Assembly (NCBI GenBank): GCA_964019425.1
Contig: OZ025795.1
Coordinates: forward strand, 248,001-312,000
Reading direction: 5' to 3'
Origin: Flectonema sp. DT1601
Taxonomy: Eukaryota; Euglenozoa; Diplonemea; Diplonemida; Diplonemidae
DNA: 64,000 nucleotides
Below, piece after piece: positions 63,425 to 64,000 of this stretch. The translations under genes and the position numbers were made by a program. Numbering within the stretch: the first letter of the stretch is position 1; every line of letters starts with the position of its first letter. The notes beneath the pieces were generated by a model. The model was not told the DNA's origin. It did not search any database and worked only from the letters and a program-made list of their open reading frames with translations.

Positions 63425-64000
63425 TTATTTCGTGTTAAGTAAATCGAGAACTTCTCGAAGGACGTCGTCAGCTCTCTGACCACCAGACTCGAGAGTACTT
63501 ACTACTTCCTGAAGTTGCTGTAAGTGCTCAGTTTTCTTCCGTCTGTCAGGTGACATTGAAGGGGTATTCGGAAGAGGAACGAATCTACGAGGTGTTGGTG
63601 GTGAGTATATAATACGATCTGGTGGGAGTGTTGTATCCCTCACAGCGCTTAATGCCTCTGGTGACCCAGGTCTAAACGGAGACAGACGCTCCCTAAGAGT
63701 TGTTCTTGGAGAGCCGTGAGGTGAATTCTGAGGAGAAGAATCAACAACAAGATGTCGTGGAGACAATGATAACCCTCGAGGTGAACCAGCTCTCAATGGT
63801 GTCATTGCTCTCAGGATTGGTGGAGTATCTGAGGCTGCCATACCGAGGATGTCTTGTTTGTCTTTTTCTGTAAAACCAAAATCAGATTTCGATCTATCAA
63901 TTGGTTCTGGAGATTTATATTCCTGAACCTGATGACCACTAAAGTTCTTAAATGAAAAACAATTAGCATCTCTATTCGTACAAAGAGATATCGAACACTG
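63425..64000 (-). CDS. 3' part of an unrecognised SP/TP-rich protein (incomplete)
   Basis: The frame is open from the window end to the stop at 63425 (at least 191 residues), so the start lies outside. The visible part is disordered, with many Ser-Pro and Thr-Pro pairs (TPLRAGSPRGLSLSPR, SSPQNSPHGSPR, PFRPGSPEA), the consensus of proline-directed kinases such as CDKs and MAPKs. It ends in a short amphipathic helix (KTEHLQQLQEVVSTLES). The composition fits a cell-cycle or cytoskeletal regulator, but no domain is seen and no family can be named from this fragment. Confidence 0.7.
   Translation of the reverse strand, partial: QCSISLCTNRDANCFSFKNFSGHQVQEYKSPEPIDRSKSDFGFTEKDKQDILGMAASDTPPILRAMTPLRAGSPRGLSLSPRHLVVDSSPQNSPHGSPRTTLRERLSPFRPGSPEALSAVRDTTLPPDRIIYSPPTPRRFVPLPNTPSMSPDRRKKTEHLQQLQEVVSTLESGGQRADDVLREVLDLLNTK

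Noticed and set aside
1-64000. CRISPR arrays, bacterial operons, ribosome-binding sites or rRNA genes
   Set aside because: None seen. The genes are intron-bearing eukaryotic genes, and the only tandem repeats are the satellite, microsatellites and the 130-bp duplication.

Overview
This is an A+T-rich nuclear segment of a ciliated (or ancestrally ciliated) unicellular eukaryote. The evidence is short spliceosomal introns beginning GTATGT or GTTTGT, standard stop codons, very many poly-A/poly-T runs between genes, and clearly eukaryotic proteins: PP1, VWA8, TRDMT1/DNMT2, Rab GDI, CEP164, BBOF1, an Aurora-like kinase and an MLO-type membrane protein. I cannot name the species. Flagellar genes, splicing and homopolymer-rich spacers would suit several protist lineages (rhizarians such as foraminiferans are one guess, low confidence).

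Every gene I can support, about 20 of them, lies on the minus strand, so the window is one 64-kb unidirectional array. From right to left, in the direction of transcription: the 3' part of an SP/TP-rich protein (63.4-64.0 kb), Rab GDI (61.7-63.2), BBOF1 (58.8-60.6), an MLO-like seven-pass protein with a B-box (56.5-58.5), three CEP164 paralogues (45.6-54.3), a leucine-rich-repeat protein (43.7-44.7), TRDMT1 (42.5-43.6), an Aurora-like kinase (41.1-42.2), a coiled-coil protein (39.6-40.7), and an unknown basic protein (37.7-38.7). Next come two unknown genes and a beta-helix gene whose three upstream spacers are filled with a homogeneous ~1.2-1.5-kb tandem satellite (26.4-37.4). Then follow a PDZ/thioredoxin secreted protein (20.3-22.7), a tandem CCCH zinc-finger protein (18.6-20.0), a G+C-rich cassette with a cysteine-rich secreted protein between 181-bp direct repeats (13.7-15.8), an unknown PH-like/coiled-coil protein (11.4-13.1), the mitochondrial AAA/VWA protein VWA8 (4.8-10.5), a PhyH dioxygenase (3.0-4.0) and a PP1 phosphatase (1.0-2.6).

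At least four genes (three CEP164 copies and BBOF1) point to basal-body or distal-appendage function. The other genes are unrelated housekeeping functions, so the order looks like a one-way transcription array, not a pathway cluster. Exon models below were built by hand from reading frame plus GT..AG; for each multi-exon model except the 3' end of the 33-34.4-kb gene and the incomplete 63.4-kb gene, the exons sum to a whole number of codons. Exon edges may be off by a base or two.
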